From Alphaproteobacteria bacterium (GTDB lineage Bacteria > Pseudomonadota > Alphaproteobacteria > Elsterales > Elsteraceae), in assembly GCA_004292755.1 (NCBI GenBank), contig RDXE01000038.1, forward strand, positions 105,060 through 169,059: 64,000 bases of DNA, in the 5' to 3' direction. The position numbers were made by a program, and so were the translations under genes. The notes under the pieces were generated by a model. The model saw nothing but the letters and a program-made list of their open reading frames with translations. It had not been told where the DNA came from and made no database searches. Numbering within the stretch: the stretch's first letter is position 1; every line of letters starts with the position of its first letter. Shown here one piece after another: positions 7,954 through 16,167 of the stretch.

Positions 7954-8838
7954 ATGGTGTCGTTTCAAAGGTTGATTGCAGGCTGCGGCGTGGCGGTGGT
8001 GTTGCTGGCGGCACCCAGTGCGCGCGCACAAGAGTTTACCAATCATCTGGGCATTGTCACCATCCCCGCGGGCACTTTCTTCATGGGAAGCTGCAACCTC
8101 AACTCCGCCCAGGTAGAGGAAAACCGCCGCCGGGCGTTCCTGGGTCAAGCGCTTTTGGCGCCTGCCTGCCCATCGGGGGCGGCGCTGGATGCCGATGCAG
8201 GTGATGCCGAAACACCCGAGACGCGGGTTACGATTGCGCAGGCGTTTCAATTGGCGAAAACCGAAGTGACTTTGGGGCAGTTCAAACGCTTCCTGGTGGT
8301 GCGTGGTGATTTGGTGACAAATGACTTCATGCAGCGCAATTCACGCGGTGATCAGGCACCGGTGGTGAATGTTTCATGGCAGGATGCCCAGGCATTCATT
8401 GCGTGGTTAAACCAAACCAAAGGGCCAAATGATCGTGGGCGATATCGCCTTCCGAGTGAGGCTGAATGGGAATACGCCGCGCGGGCCGGGACTACGACAC
8501 GCTATTCCTGGGGCAACCAGGTCAGCCCAAGCAATGCGCGCTATCACCCAAGTGATGGTCCGGCGCCGGTCGCCTCATATCAAGCGAACGCCTGGGGCTT
8601 GTTTGACATGCATGGGAACGTCTGGGAATGGGTGGAAGATTGCTGGCATGGCAGCTACGCAGGGCATCCAGGAACGGGCGGAGTGCGCCCCAGTGGTAAC
8701 TGTAGACTGCGCGTCGTACGCGGCGGTTCGTGGTTCAACTTCCCCGTCATCCTCCGTTCAGCCAGTCGCTTCGACTTCCCGCCCGGCGTCCGCGGAGACG
8801 TGATCGGGTTCCGGGTGGCCAGGACGCCTGCCCCTTGA
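7954..8838 (+). CDS. Exported FGE-sulfatase (SUMF1) domain protein
   Basis: A 294-residue protein with a clear signal peptide (LIAGCGVAVVLLAAPSARAQ) and one formylglycine-generating-enzyme-like domain. Landmarks are VTIPAGTFFMGS at the start, AFQLAKTEVTLGQFKRFL, the central LPSEAEWEYAARAG, GLFDMHGNVWEWVEDCW, and the C-terminal RVVRGGSWFNFP...SASRFDFPP...IGFRVAR. The fold is certain, but the cysteine pair used for sulfatase maturation is not evident and no sulfatase gene is nearby, so catalytic FGE activity is not supported. Other members bind cofactors or act in iron and copper enzymes. It stands alone between a MITE-like element and a toxin-antitoxin pair. Confidence 0.85.
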   Translation: MVSFQRLIAGCGVAVVLLAAPSARAQEFTNHLGIVTIPAGTFFMGSCNLNSAQVEENRRRAFLGQALLAPACPSGAALDADAGDAETPETRVTIAQAFQLAKTEVTLGQFKRFLVVRGDLVTNDFMQRNSRGDQAPVVNVSWQDAQAFIAWLNQTKGPNDRGRYRLPSEAEWEYAARAGTTTRYSWGNQVSPSNARYHPSDGPAPVASYQANAWGLFDMHGNVWEWVEDCWHGSYAGHPGTGGVRPSGNCRLRVVRGGSWFNFPVILRSASRFDFPPGVRGDVIGFRVARTPAP

Positions 8839-9039
8839 TCCTTTCCATCTTTACCCCCTGTTTCTCGGGTTGCAGCATTACATAGACCCTGCCTGTATCG
8901 CCCACACTGCCAGCGGCTGCGCGCGCGTGTCTGTGGATGGCAGTTTCACCGATCACCGCACCACGGCCACGGCACCGGGGCGATTCATCGTCTACCTGAC
9001 ACGGTCTTTGACGATCGGTGAGGGATGCTTCGCGGCAAG

Positions 9040-9342
9040 CTATTGGAACGCCGTTTCCCAGTTCTGGCCGCCGTAAAAGACGCGCAGAATCAGAACTTCT
9101 GCCGACTCGACCGTGAAGATGATCGTAGCGCGGCGTTCGAAACCCATTGTTCGCAGACCTTGTCTCAGGTCATTGCGCTGAGTGCCGCGCTCTGCAGTGA
9201 TTGCAAGCGACAGACACGCGGCGATAATGCGATCAAGATACCGCTCTGCTGCGGTCTCGCCCGCTTTGTCCGCAATCCAGTCGGCGAGTGCGACAAGATC
9301 TGCTTGCGCCTCGGGCGCGAAGCCAACGATCCGGCGTCGCAT
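9040..9342 (-). CDS. parE: ParE/RelE-family toxin
   Basis: A 100-residue protein with the ParE fold pattern: FAPEAQADLVALADWIADKAG at the N-terminus, then AERYLDRIIAACLSLA, LRTMGFERRATIIFTV and a final LRVFYGGQNWE. In this family the toxin usually blocks DNA gyrase or cleaves mRNA. It follows its putative antitoxin by six bases on the minus strand, the expected antitoxin-first order. Confidence 0.88.
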   Translation of the reverse strand: MRRRIVGFAPEAQADLVALADWIADKAGETAAERYLDRIIAACLSLAITAERGTQRNDLRQGLRTMGFERRATIIFTVESAEVLILRVFYGGQNWETAFQ

Positions 9343-9348
9343 GCCGAC

Positions 9349-9627
9349 TCAGCAGGCCTCTGGTTGTTGTTTCAGCGTCCGTCGGCTATCGAGATGTGTG
9401 AGAAGGGCTGCCCGGACCTGCTCGACGCTGCGGACGCGGCTGGGGTCTGCCTTCATGGCGTCGTAGGTCGCAACCGCGTCTGTGCGCAGCCAATGCTCAA
9501 AGGCATCATCTGTTGTCGTCGGTTCAGGCAGTCCGGCGATGATCGATGGGTCGATCGCGAGAGCGTTAGCTGACGCCGGATCGTCCGCAGCCTCGGTCGG
9601 ATCAGCGGCGATGCTAACAGTGCTCAT
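9349..9627 (-). CDS. Antitoxin of ParDE-type module
   Basis: A 92-residue acidic protein. The C-terminal half, HWLRTDAVATYDAMKADPSR followed by SVEQVRAAL, matches the stabilisation region common to antitoxins paired with ParE/RelE toxins. I start it at the ATG at 9627 (GGAG upstream); the longer reading to 9666 would cross a candidate operator. The N-terminus lacks an obvious ribbon-helix-helix, so how it binds DNA is unclear. Confidence 0.75.
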   Translation of the reverse strand: MSTVSIAADPTEAADDPASANALAIDPSIIAGLPEPTTTDDAFEHWLRTDAVATYDAMKADPSRVRSVEQVRAALLTHLDSRRTLKQQPEAC

Positions 9628-9656
9628 GCAGGCCAACTCCAAACTGGATTGACACA

Positions 9657-9669
9657 GGTGTACCACACC
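9657..9669. promoter_or_regulatory. Candidate toxin-antitoxin operator
   Basis: A perfect inverted repeat, GGTGT-ACC-ACACC, lies 30 bases upstream of the antitoxin start codon. Toxin-antitoxin operons are usually autoregulated by antitoxin binding to such sites. Assignment rests on position and symmetry only. Confidence 0.35.
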
Positions 9670-9783
9670 CCCACCACTCCTCCAACACCTCGGCGCGCTG
9701 GCGGTCTACCGAGACGAGCTGCGATACCCCACGCTCCATGCCCCAACCCCCTGGGGCGGAGAAATTTGCCTGAGGGGTGGTGA

Positions 9784-9858
9784 TCGTCCTCGGCGGCCTT
9801 CCTGATCGCGGCGCAGCGCGCCCGCACCCTGGGGAAGGTGCTGCAAATCGGGGAGTAA
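9784..9858 (+). pseudogene. Orphan 3' fragment of an ABC-2 permease gene
   Basis: Reading in frame to the TAA at 9856, the fragment encodes AAFLIAAQRARTLGKVLQIGE, nearly identical to the end of the permease at 6992-7783 (TAFLIAFQRARTLGKLLQMGE). The DNA is also close, with a 20-base identical core. Upstream of it the similarity stops. It is therefore a remnant of a second permease gene, or of a segmental duplication that brought the FGE-like gene and toxin-antitoxin pair between the copies. Confidence 0.8.
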
Positions 9859-10113
9859 CCCCACGCACCGCAGGGTTCGTGACGGTCCTGCGAATTCTCC
9901 AAGTCGGCTTGGTTTCCGCCCGGCGTCGTCTATATGAAGTTTGTAGTTGGGGACACAAAGGGCACTCGACAGCGCTGAGCGTCTCTGTCATCAGAGCCGC
10001 GCCGAGCCGGGGGGCCTAGATTCTCCATTGGACTCGGGGGCATTCTCCGATGCCAACGACTAAGGTTTGATAGGATTGGAGCGGTTCCAGTCCCCTATGG
10101 CGGAGGTCTGAAC

Positions 10114-10920
10114 ATGGACATGGAGGTCCCCGCCCTGCGGTTCCGCACGATTTGGATTTCTGATGTCCATCTTGGCACCCGCGGCTGCTCTGCCGATGCC
10201 CTGCTTGATTTCTTGAAATTCACTGAATGTGAGACGCTGTATCTAGTCGGTGACATTATCGACGGGTGGCGTTTAAAGAAATCCTGGTACTGGCCGCAAA
10301 CCCACAACGATATTGTGCAGAAGGTGCTTCGCAAAGCCCGCAAGGGCACGCGCGTGATCTATGTCTGCGGCAATCATGACGAGGCCCTGCGCCAATTCGT
10401 GGGCCTGCAATTCGGCCCAATCCCGATTGTCGACGAAGTGATCCACGAAACCGCGGATGGCCGCCGCTTGCTGATCCTGCATGGCGACCAATTCGACGGC
10501 ATTGTCCGCTATGCCCGCTGGCTCGCGGTGCTGGGCGACATGGCCTATGACCTCTCGATTGTCGTCAATCGCTGGTTTAACGCCATTCGTCGGCGGCTGG
10601 GCTTAAGCTATTGGTCCTTGTCTGCTTGGCTGAAAACCCGCGTGAAGAACGCTGTCTCCTACGTCTCCTCGTTCGAGGAGGCCGTGGCTGCTGCGGCGAT
10701 GGAGCGCGGGGTTGAAGGCGTGGTTTGCGGCCATATCCACAAGGCCGAGTTGCGTCAGATCGGCTCCATCCTATATGCAAATGATGGCGATTGGGTTGAG
10801 AGCTGCACCGCGCTGGTGGAGCACGCCGATGGCCGGTTGGAGGTACTGGATTGGGCGGATCGTCGGCAGTTGAACGCCTGGACGCTAACGGCACCGGAAC
10901 CGGTGACCATCCCGTCATGA
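10114..10920 (+). CDS. LpxH-like UDP-2,3-diacylglucosamine diphosphatase family protein
   Basis: Metallophosphoesterase of 268 residues, annotated in this family as the hydrolase that makes lipid X from UDP-diacylglucosamine. The five metal motifs are visible: SDVHLG (16-21), VGDIIDGW (45-52), CGNHDE (85-90), LHGDQFD and CGHIHK. Many alphaproteobacteria use LpxI for this step, so this homologue may have another phospholipid or UDP-sugar substrate. It is coupled to the next gene by an ATGA overlap and begins the run that includes lpxK and an LpxL-type gene, which supports an envelope-lipid role. Confidence 0.8.
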   Translation: MDMEVPALRFRTIWISDVHLGTRGCSADALLDFLKFTECETLYLVGDIIDGWRLKKSWYWPQTHNDIVQKVLRKARKGTRVIYVCGNHDEALRQFVGLQFGPIPIVDEVIHETADGRRLLILHGDQFDGIVRYARWLAVLGDMAYDLSIVVNRWFNAIRRRLGLSYWSLSAWLKTRVKNAVSYVSSFEEAVAAAAMERGVEGVVCGHIHKAELRQIGSILYANDGDWVESCTALVEHADGRLEVLDWADRRQLNAWTLTAPEPVTIPS

Positions 10921-11948
10921 CTCGGATCGCGATCGTCACCGACGCGTGGCACCCGCAGGTGAACGGCGTGGTGCGAACGATGGAACGGACGCGCGATGTC
11001 TTGATCAGTCGCGGGCATGAGGTGGAGGTGATTGGTCCAGACCGATTTCGCTCCCTGCCCTGCCCGTCTTACCCGGAAATCCGGCTCGCGGTGTTCCCTG
11101 GTCGGAAGCTCGCCCGGCTGCTGGACGAGTTTGCCCCGCACTCCATCCACATCACCACCGAGGGGCCGCTCGGCTATGCCGCCCGGCGCTATTGCCTGAA
11201 GCGCGGACTGGCATTCACAACCTGCTACCATACGCGCTTTCCAGAGTATGTGCGCGCCCGCGCCCGCGTACCCCTGGCGCTGTCCTACGCGTTGCTGCGC
11301 CGGTTCCACGGCAAGGCCGCCAAGGTGATGGTCGCCACGCCCTCGATTGAGCGGGAGTTGCAGGCGCGCGGCTTCCAGAATCTGGCCCGTTGGTCCCGTG
11401 GTGTGGACACCAGCCTGTTCCGTCCGCGCAACGACCGGCCCGATGAGTTCGTCACCCTGCCCGGCCCGATCTGGCTGTATGTTGGTCGGGTGGCAGTGGA
11501 GAAGAACATCGAGGCGTTCCTGGCGCTTGACCTGCCGGGTAGCAAGGTGGTGGTGGGCGACGGCCCGCAGCGCCAGCAACTGGCCGCCCAGTGGCCAGAT
11601 GTCCGCTTCCTTGGCGCGCGCGAGGGCGATGACTTGGCCCGCTGCTTTGCCGCTGGCGATGTGTTCGTCTTTCCCTCTCGCACGGACACCTTCGGCTTGG
11701 TGATTCTGGAGGCGCTGGCCTCCGGTGTGCCAGTCGCGGCCTACCCGGTGCCAGGGCCGATGGATGTGCTGGCCGACGCGCCGCAAAATCCCCCGGTTGG
11801 TGTGCTGTTGGAGGATTTGGGCGAGGCCTGTCGTCAGGCTCTGGGGCTGGCGGGGGAAAGTTGCCGCGCGTTTGCGGAGCGCTTCTCCTGGGATGCCTCC
11901 ACCCGGCAATTCTACGAGAACTTGGCGCCCATCCCGCGTCCGGCATAG
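10917..11948 (+). CDS. GT4 family glycosyltransferase
   Basis: A 343-residue GT-B glycosyltransferase. The N-terminal domain begins RIAIVTDAWHPQVNGVVRT, the pattern seen in glycolipid mannosyl/glucosyltransferases such as MgtA and SqdX. The C-terminal donor domain has YVGRVAVEKNIEAFLAL, VGDGPQRQQL, and the E-x7-E type motif FPSRTDTFGLVILEALASG. The start ATG overlaps the LpxH-like stop, so the pair is coupled. It probably glycosylates a lipid acceptor at the inner face of the membrane. Confidence 0.88.
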   Translation: MTRIAIVTDAWHPQVNGVVRTMERTRDVLISRGHEVEVIGPDRFRSLPCPSYPEIRLAVFPGRKLARLLDEFAPHSIHITTEGPLGYAARRYCLKRGLAFTTCYHTRFPEYVRARARVPLALSYALLRRFHGKAAKVMVATPSIERELQARGFQNLARWSRGVDTSLFRPRNDRPDEFVTLPGPIWLYVGRVAVEKNIEAFLALDLPGSKVVVGDGPQRQQLAAQWPDVRFLGAREGDDLARCFAAGDVFVFPSRTDTFGLVILEALASGVPVAAYPVPGPMDVLADAPQNPPVGVLLEDLGEACRQALGLAGESCRAFAERFSWDASTRQFYENLAPIPRPA

Positions 11949-11983
11949 CCAGACGCGGGGTCACAGTGTAAACCGCCGCCATC

Positions 11984-12670
11984 ATGCGGCTGACCAAGCG
12001 TCTATTGCGGAACGACAGCGTCCAGGCGGCTCTCTGCTGGCTGATCGCCAGTGCCTTACGCCTGATCAACCTGACCCTGCGCTGGGATCGCCACCACGCC
12101 CAGGGGTTCGACCAGTTGATCGCCACGCGCGAGCCTTTCATCCTGGCCTTTTGGCACGGACGCTTGACGCTGATGCCGTTTGTCTGGCCTCGCGGCTATG
12201 CCATGGACGTGCTCATCTCGGAGCATCGCGACGGTCGGATGATCGCCCGCACCATCACCCATTTCGGCATCGGCAATGTTGCTGGCTCCACCTCCAACGG
12301 CGGGGCGCAGGGTTTGAAGGGTTTGGTGCGGCTGCTGAAGGCGGGTCGCTGCGTCGCCATCACCCCCGATGGACCGCGGGGCCCGCGCATGCGCGCCGCC
12401 AATGGCGTTGGCGCACTGGCGTTGCTGGCAAAGGCCAAGGTGGTTCCCGTCGCCTTCGGCATCACCCGCCGCCGCATAGCGCGCAGCTGGGACAGCTTGG
12501 TGATCCCGCTGCCATTCGGGCGGGCATGCTTTGTGTTTGGCGAGCCGATCCTACCCTCGGGCGATGCGGAGTCCCTGACCCGCACGATTGAGGCCGCCCT
12601 GGTCGCCGTCACCCACGAGGCCGATCGACGCTGCAACACCCCCCTAATCCACCCGGCGGAGGTGGCATGA
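11984..12670 (+). CDS. DUF374 lysophospholipid acyltransferase-family protein
   Basis: A 228-residue protein with the DUF374 signatures FWHGRLTLMPF, ISEHRDGRMIARTI, GSTSNGGAQGLKGLVRLLK and ITPDGPRGPR. These proteins belong to the LPLAT acyltransferase superfamily and are commonly encoded beside lipid A/Kdo genes in alphaproteobacteria. Its stop overlaps the lpxK start by four bases. Specific acyl donor and acceptor unknown. Confidence 0.85.
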   Translation: MRLTKRLLRNDSVQAALCWLIASALRLINLTLRWDRHHAQGFDQLIATREPFILAFWHGRLTLMPFVWPRGYAMDVLISEHRDGRMIARTITHFGIGNVAGSTSNGGAQGLKGLVRLLKAGRCVAITPDGPRGPRMRAANGVGALALLAKAKVVPVAFGITRRRIARSWDSLVIPLPFGRACFVFGEPILPSGDAESLTRTIEAALVAVTHEADRRCNTPLIHPAEVA

Positions 12671-13635
12671 AGGCGCCGCGTTTCTGGGCCGAGGATGGCG
12701 TGCCCGCCCGTCTGCTGGCCCCCCTCGGTTTCGCGATTGCTGGGGCCGGTGCCCTACAGCGCCGCCTCACTCGCCCGATCCACGCCAGCGTGCCGGTGAT
12801 TTGCGTCGGCAACTTGACCGCTGGTGGCACGGGCAAGACCCCAACGGCGTTGGCTCTGGCCGAGATTGCGCGCACCGCCGGGCACAGCCCCGCCTTCCTC
12901 AGCCGCGGCTATGGTGGGCGCTTGGCGGGTCCTGTGCTGGTTGATCCCGCCACCCATGACGCAGGCGAGGTTGGCGACGAGCCGCTGCTGTTGGCGCGGG
13001 CCGCCCCCACCATCGTGTGCCGCGATCGCGTGGTCGGCGCTGCTGCTGCCATCGACATTGGCGCCAGCCTGTTGATCCTGGATGACGGGTTCCAAACACC
13101 GCGGCTGGTCTATGACCGAGCGCTGGTGGTGATCGACGGCGGCGTTGGCTGGGGCAATGGCCGCCTGTTGCCGGCAGGGCCGCTGCGCGAACCCGTCGCG
13201 GAGGGGCTGGCCCGCGCCGATGCCGTGATCCTGGTCGGGCCAGACCGGGCAGGCATCCTGCCGCTGCCAGCGTCCTGCCCCGTGGTGACCGCCCGGCTGG
13301 TCCCAGTCCCTATGGACCTGGGCGATCAGCCGCTGATTGCCTTTGCGGGCATCGGGCGCCCCTCCAAAGTGTTTGAGACCCTGCAGGAGATGGGCGCCAA
13401 TCTGGTTGGCACCCATAGTTTTGCCGATCATCATCGCTATTCCGGTGCCGATCTGGATCGGCTGCTGGCGGAGGCGCGACAGGTGCAGGCTCGGCTGATC
13501 ACCACGCAGAAAGATCGCGTTCGGCTGCCGCCTGCCGTGGCGGCCGAGGTTTTGGAGGTAGCCGTGCGCTTGGTGTTTGACGATCCAGCCGCTGCAGCAC
13601 AGCTGATCCCCGGGAGGGCGCCATGCACTGGTTGA
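12667..13635 (+). CDS. lpxK: Tetraacyldisaccharide 4'-kinase
   Basis: Transfers the gamma-phosphate of ATP to the 4' position of the lipid A disaccharide at the inner membrane. The 322-residue protein has a short N-terminal hydrophobic anchor, the P-loop GNLTAGGTGKTP (about 49-59), the FLSRGYGG segment, the LILDDGFQ motif, and the C-terminal FADHHRYS and TTQKDRVRLP motifs. All are diagnostic for LpxK. It overlaps the upstream DUF374 gene by four bases and the downstream acyltransferase gene by 13. Confidence 0.97.
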   Translation: MKAPRFWAEDGVPARLLAPLGFAIAGAGALQRRLTRPIHASVPVICVGNLTAGGTGKTPTALALAEIARTAGHSPAFLSRGYGGRLAGPVLVDPATHDAGEVGDEPLLLARAAPTIVCRDRVVGAAAAIDIGASLLILDDGFQTPRLVYDRALVVIDGGVGWGNGRLLPAGPLREPVAEGLARADAVILVGPDRAGILPLPASCPVVTARLVPVPMDLGDQPLIAFAGIGRPSKVFETLQEMGANLVGTHSFADHHRYSGADLDRLLAEARQVQARLITTQKDRVRLPPAVAAEVLEVAVRLVFDDPAAAAQLIPGRAPCTG

Positions 13636-14495
13636 AGCAGGCGCTCTGGCTGGCCGAGGCCGCCATCATCTTCCCCCTCTATGCGCTGTTTCGGTTGTTG
13701 CCGATGGACATCGCCTCGATGGTGGGGGGAGCGGTGTTTCGCACCTTCGGCCCTTATCTGCCAGTCGCCCGCGTTGGACGCACCAACCTGCGCCTCGCCT
13801 TCCCCGATCTGCCGGAGATCGAGCGGGATGTGATCCTGGAAGGCGTGTTTGAAAATCTGGGCCGGGTGTTTGCGGAATTCCCTCATCTGTCGCGCATCAC
13901 GCGCGAGCGGGTGGAGATTGTTGGCGTGGAGTTTGTGCACGCGATCCGCGATGACAATTGGACCGGCATGCTGTTCACCGCCCATCTCGGCAATTGGGAG
14001 GTGCTGCCCCCGATCTGTGAACAGCAGAACCTGCCGCTGGCCGTCGTTTATCGCGCGGTCAACAACCCCTACCTCGACAAGCTGCTCAAGCATTGCCGGA
14101 ACACGCCGCGCGGTCGCCTGCTGCCCAAGGGCCGGGAGGGTGCGCGCCAAGCCATGGTTGCCATGGCGAAGGGCGAACATGTTGGCATGCTGGTGGATCA
14201 GAAGATGAATGACGGCATCGCCGTCCCCTTCTTTGGTCGTCCCGCGATGACCGCTCCGGCACTCACGCAACTGGCGCTGCGCTTTGACTGCCCGGTGCTG
14301 CCCATGCGGGTGGAGCGGCTGAAGGGCGTGCAGTTCCGCGTCACAGTCGGCCCCATCCTGGTGCTGCCACGCACGGGCGAACGCGACGCCGATATCCGCG
14401 AGGGCACGGCGGTGATCAATCGGATCATGGAGGGCTGGATTCGCGACCGGCCAGAGCAATGGCTGTGGCTGCACCGGCGCTGGCCGGAGAGCTGA
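13623..14495 (+). CDS. LpxL/HtrB-family lipid A acyltransferase
   Basis: Late acyltransferase that adds a secondary acyl chain to lipid A (or a related lipid). 290 residues, with an N-terminal membrane helix and the catalytic HX4E motif HLGNWE (His121-Glu126), followed by VVYRAVNNPYLDKLL, MLVDQKMNDGIAVPFFGRPA and the C-terminal RPEQWLWLHRRW. Its start lies inside the 3' end of lpxK, so the two are translationally linked. Confidence 0.92.
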   Translation: MHWLKQALWLAEAAIIFPLYALFRLLPMDIASMVGGAVFRTFGPYLPVARVGRTNLRLAFPDLPEIERDVILEGVFENLGRVFAEFPHLSRITRERVEIVGVEFVHAIRDDNWTGMLFTAHLGNWEVLPPICEQQNLPLAVVYRAVNNPYLDKLLKHCRNTPRGRLLPKGREGARQAMVAMAKGEHVGMLVDQKMNDGIAVPFFGRPAMTAPALTQLALRFDCPVLPMRVERLKGVQFRVTVGPILVLPRTGERDADIREGTAVINRIMEGWIRDRPEQWLWLHRRWPES

Positions 14496-14499
14496 CCCC

Positions 14500-16167
14500 A
14501 TGACCACGCCGACCGAGGATCCGCTGCACAAGGCCTTGGCCGACGCGCGCGACTTCACTGGGTTGCTGGCGGGCTGCCGCCGCCGCGAAGCCGCTGACAT
14601 GGTGGCGTTGGTCCGCCAGCACCGACCCGACCTTGTGTCCGATCCGCGGCTGGAGGAAGCGCCGGATCGCTGGCCCGATCTGATCGCAGCCGCGATCAGC
14701 GCCTGGGTCGCAGATGTTGCTGGCAGCGGCACTCCGCTGGACCTTGCCCGCCATGCGGTCACCCGGCTGGGGGGACGACCGGACGCCAAAACAGACTTGC
14801 ACCAACTGGACAAGGCGCTGCTGGCCCTGCCCGATGCCAGTGACGAGGCGCTGGTCACTCTCGCCCGCACCATCGCCCGGCTGCGCCACCGCAAAACCTG
14901 GCCCTGGCGGCTCTGGCAACGCTGGACCACCAGCGCACGTCCGGCGGCCTCGCTAAGCCCGGCGGCTCCCGTGGTGGTGCCGCCTGTGGTGGCAGCTGCG
15001 CTCCCCACGACCACGGCTCCGCTGCCGCTCAGCCCCGACCCAGGGGCTACACCATTGCCGGAGGGGGACAGTGGAGGCTGGATGCAGAAGGTGGGTGGCT
15101 GGTTGAAGGGGGCTGTCGACGCCGTCCCGCTCTCCCCCTGGACGGGGGCAATCACGTCGGAGCGCGCCAGCCTGGGGCGGATCAATCTGTTGGTCCTGGG
15201 CGGCACCGCCGCTGAGCGGCACGACCTGCTCGCCGCGTGCCTCGTCGCAGAGTGCGTGCCTGCAGCGGATCGTGGGGGCGTGCTGCAATTGCGCCCCGAG
15301 CCGCCGGGGGAGGCGGACTTGATGCGCGTGCTGGCAGGCGATGCCAGCCAATGGCATCCCGATCCCGAGGCGATGCCCGCGCTGGCTTGGCTGCTGCTGC
15401 CCACCTCGGCAACGCCTGACATCACCCGCGTGATTAGCGACCTCGATCAGCGACAGGTGCCGTGGATCGGCCTGACAGCCGAGGATCGGGTGGTCTGGCA
15501 TCCACCCTCGGCCCGCAGGGTGCTGCGGGTCCAGACGACGGAGCGGCTGGTCGAAGGCATCCGGTTTGCCCCCGTCGGGCTGGAGGCGCTGATCGATGCC
15601 AGCGACAAAGTGCTGCCGGAGGATCGCCGTGCAGCCTTCGATGCCGTGCAGCGCGTGGACATCGCCCGCCGCACCGAGCGCGCCCTGGCCGTGGTGAAGA
15701 AACTCGCCCTATCGGCTGGTGGCTCCGGCGCTTTGCCGATTCCGGTCGCCGATGTTGCCACCGTCTTCGCCGTGCAGGTGAAGATGGTGATCGCCACCAG
15801 CCTGCGCATGGGCGTGCGGATGGAGAGCAACAGCCTGAAGCCGATCGCCATCTCCATGGTGGGGGCCCTGGCCTCTACAGCCGCCGGGCGCTTCGCCGCC
15901 AGTCAGGTGTTAAAGCTGATCCCTGGCGTCGGCTCCTTGGTCGGGGGCGCAGTCAGCGGCACCGTCGCTGCTGCCACCACCTACGCGCTGGGCCGCGCCT
16001 ATGTGGAGTATCTGCGCCGTTTCCACGCCGACACCGGTCGCATGCCCGGTGTGCAGGAGATCGCCGACGGGTTCCAAAGCTTCTGGGCCCGCTGGGGGAA
16101 CAAGGAGGAGGTGCCGGACGGGGTGCCGCCACCTACCCCTTCACCTGGTTCCGCCCCGCGGCCTTAG
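14500..16167 (+). CDS. DUF697 protein with degenerate GTPase-like region
   Basis: A 555-residue protein of unknown function. Residues 1-190 are helical and low in recognisable motifs, with a proline-rich segment. A middle region starts NLLVLGGTAAERHDLL where a GTPase P-loop (GxxxxGKS) would be; the Lys and Ser are gone. The DTPG motif is not seen, and WIGLTAEDRV sits where NKxD would be expected. The last 160 residues are DUF697-like: PIPVADVATVFAVQVKMVIA, ASQVLKLIPGVGSLVGGAVS and TTYALGRAYVEYL, with two likely membrane segments. Intact relatives are dynamin/Era-like membrane GTPases, so this looks like a pseudo-GTPase membrane protein. It follows the acyltransferase by four bases and converges on the next gene with a 35-base 3' overlap. 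Confidence 0.7.
   Translation: MTTPTEDPLHKALADARDFTGLLAGCRRREAADMVALVRQHRPDLVSDPRLEEAPDRWPDLIAAAISAWVADVAGSGTPLDLARHAVTRLGGRPDAKTDLHQLDKALLALPDASDEALVTLARTIARLRHRKTWPWRLWQRWTTSARPAASLSPAAPVVVPPVVAAALPTTTAPLPLSPDPGATPLPEGDSGGWMQKVGGWLKGAVDAVPLSPWTGAITSERASLGRINLLVLGGTAAERHDLLAACLVAECVPAADRGGVLQLRPEPPGEADLMRVLAGDASQWHPDPEAMPALAWLLLPTSATPDITRVISDLDQRQVPWIGLTAEDRVVWHPPSARRVLRVQTTERLVEGIRFAPVGLEALIDASDKVLPEDRRAAFDAVQRVDIARRTERALAVVKKLALSAGGSGALPIPVADVATVFAVQVKMVIATSLRMGVRMESNSLKPIAISMVGALASTAAGRFAASQVLKLIPGVGSLVGGAVSGTVAAATTYALGRAYVEYLRRFHADTGRMPGVQEIADGFQSFWARWGNKEEVPDGVPPPTPSPGSAPRP

Larger units (their letters stand above)
9628..10113. other. Intergenic region without intact gene
   Basis: This 486-base stretch between the antitoxin and the LpxH-like gene holds the candidate operator near its left end and the orphan ABC-permease tail at 9784-9858. 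The remaining 255 bases to 10113 show no convincing ORF, tRNA or strong terminator hairpin. Confidence 0.6.

Noticed and set aside
7954..8838. FGE-like gene considered as a sulfatase-maturing enzyme linked to the sulfation genes
   Set aside because: It is about 40 kb from the sulfation genes, is exported, lacks the evident cysteine pair and has no sulfatase nearby.
8946..9021. 9-base inverted repeat TCACCGATC / GATCGGTGA with a 58-base gap
   Set aside because: The gap is long, no target duplication or gene relation is seen, and such pairs are expected by chance in a window this size.
9614..9991. 125-codon open frame on the minus strand upstream of the antitoxin
   Set aside because: It crosses the orphan permease tail in antisense and the antitoxin start; composition and lack of homology suggest chance.
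10755..11909. 384-codon open frame on the minus strand
   Set aside because: Antisense to a well-supported GT4 gene; no ribosome site or domain.
13437..15425. 662-codon open frame on the minus strand
   Set aside because: It is antisense to lpxK, the LpxL-type gene and the DUF697 gene, all of which have family motifs. The translation is low complexity and recognisable as nothing; GC-rich third positions keep it open.
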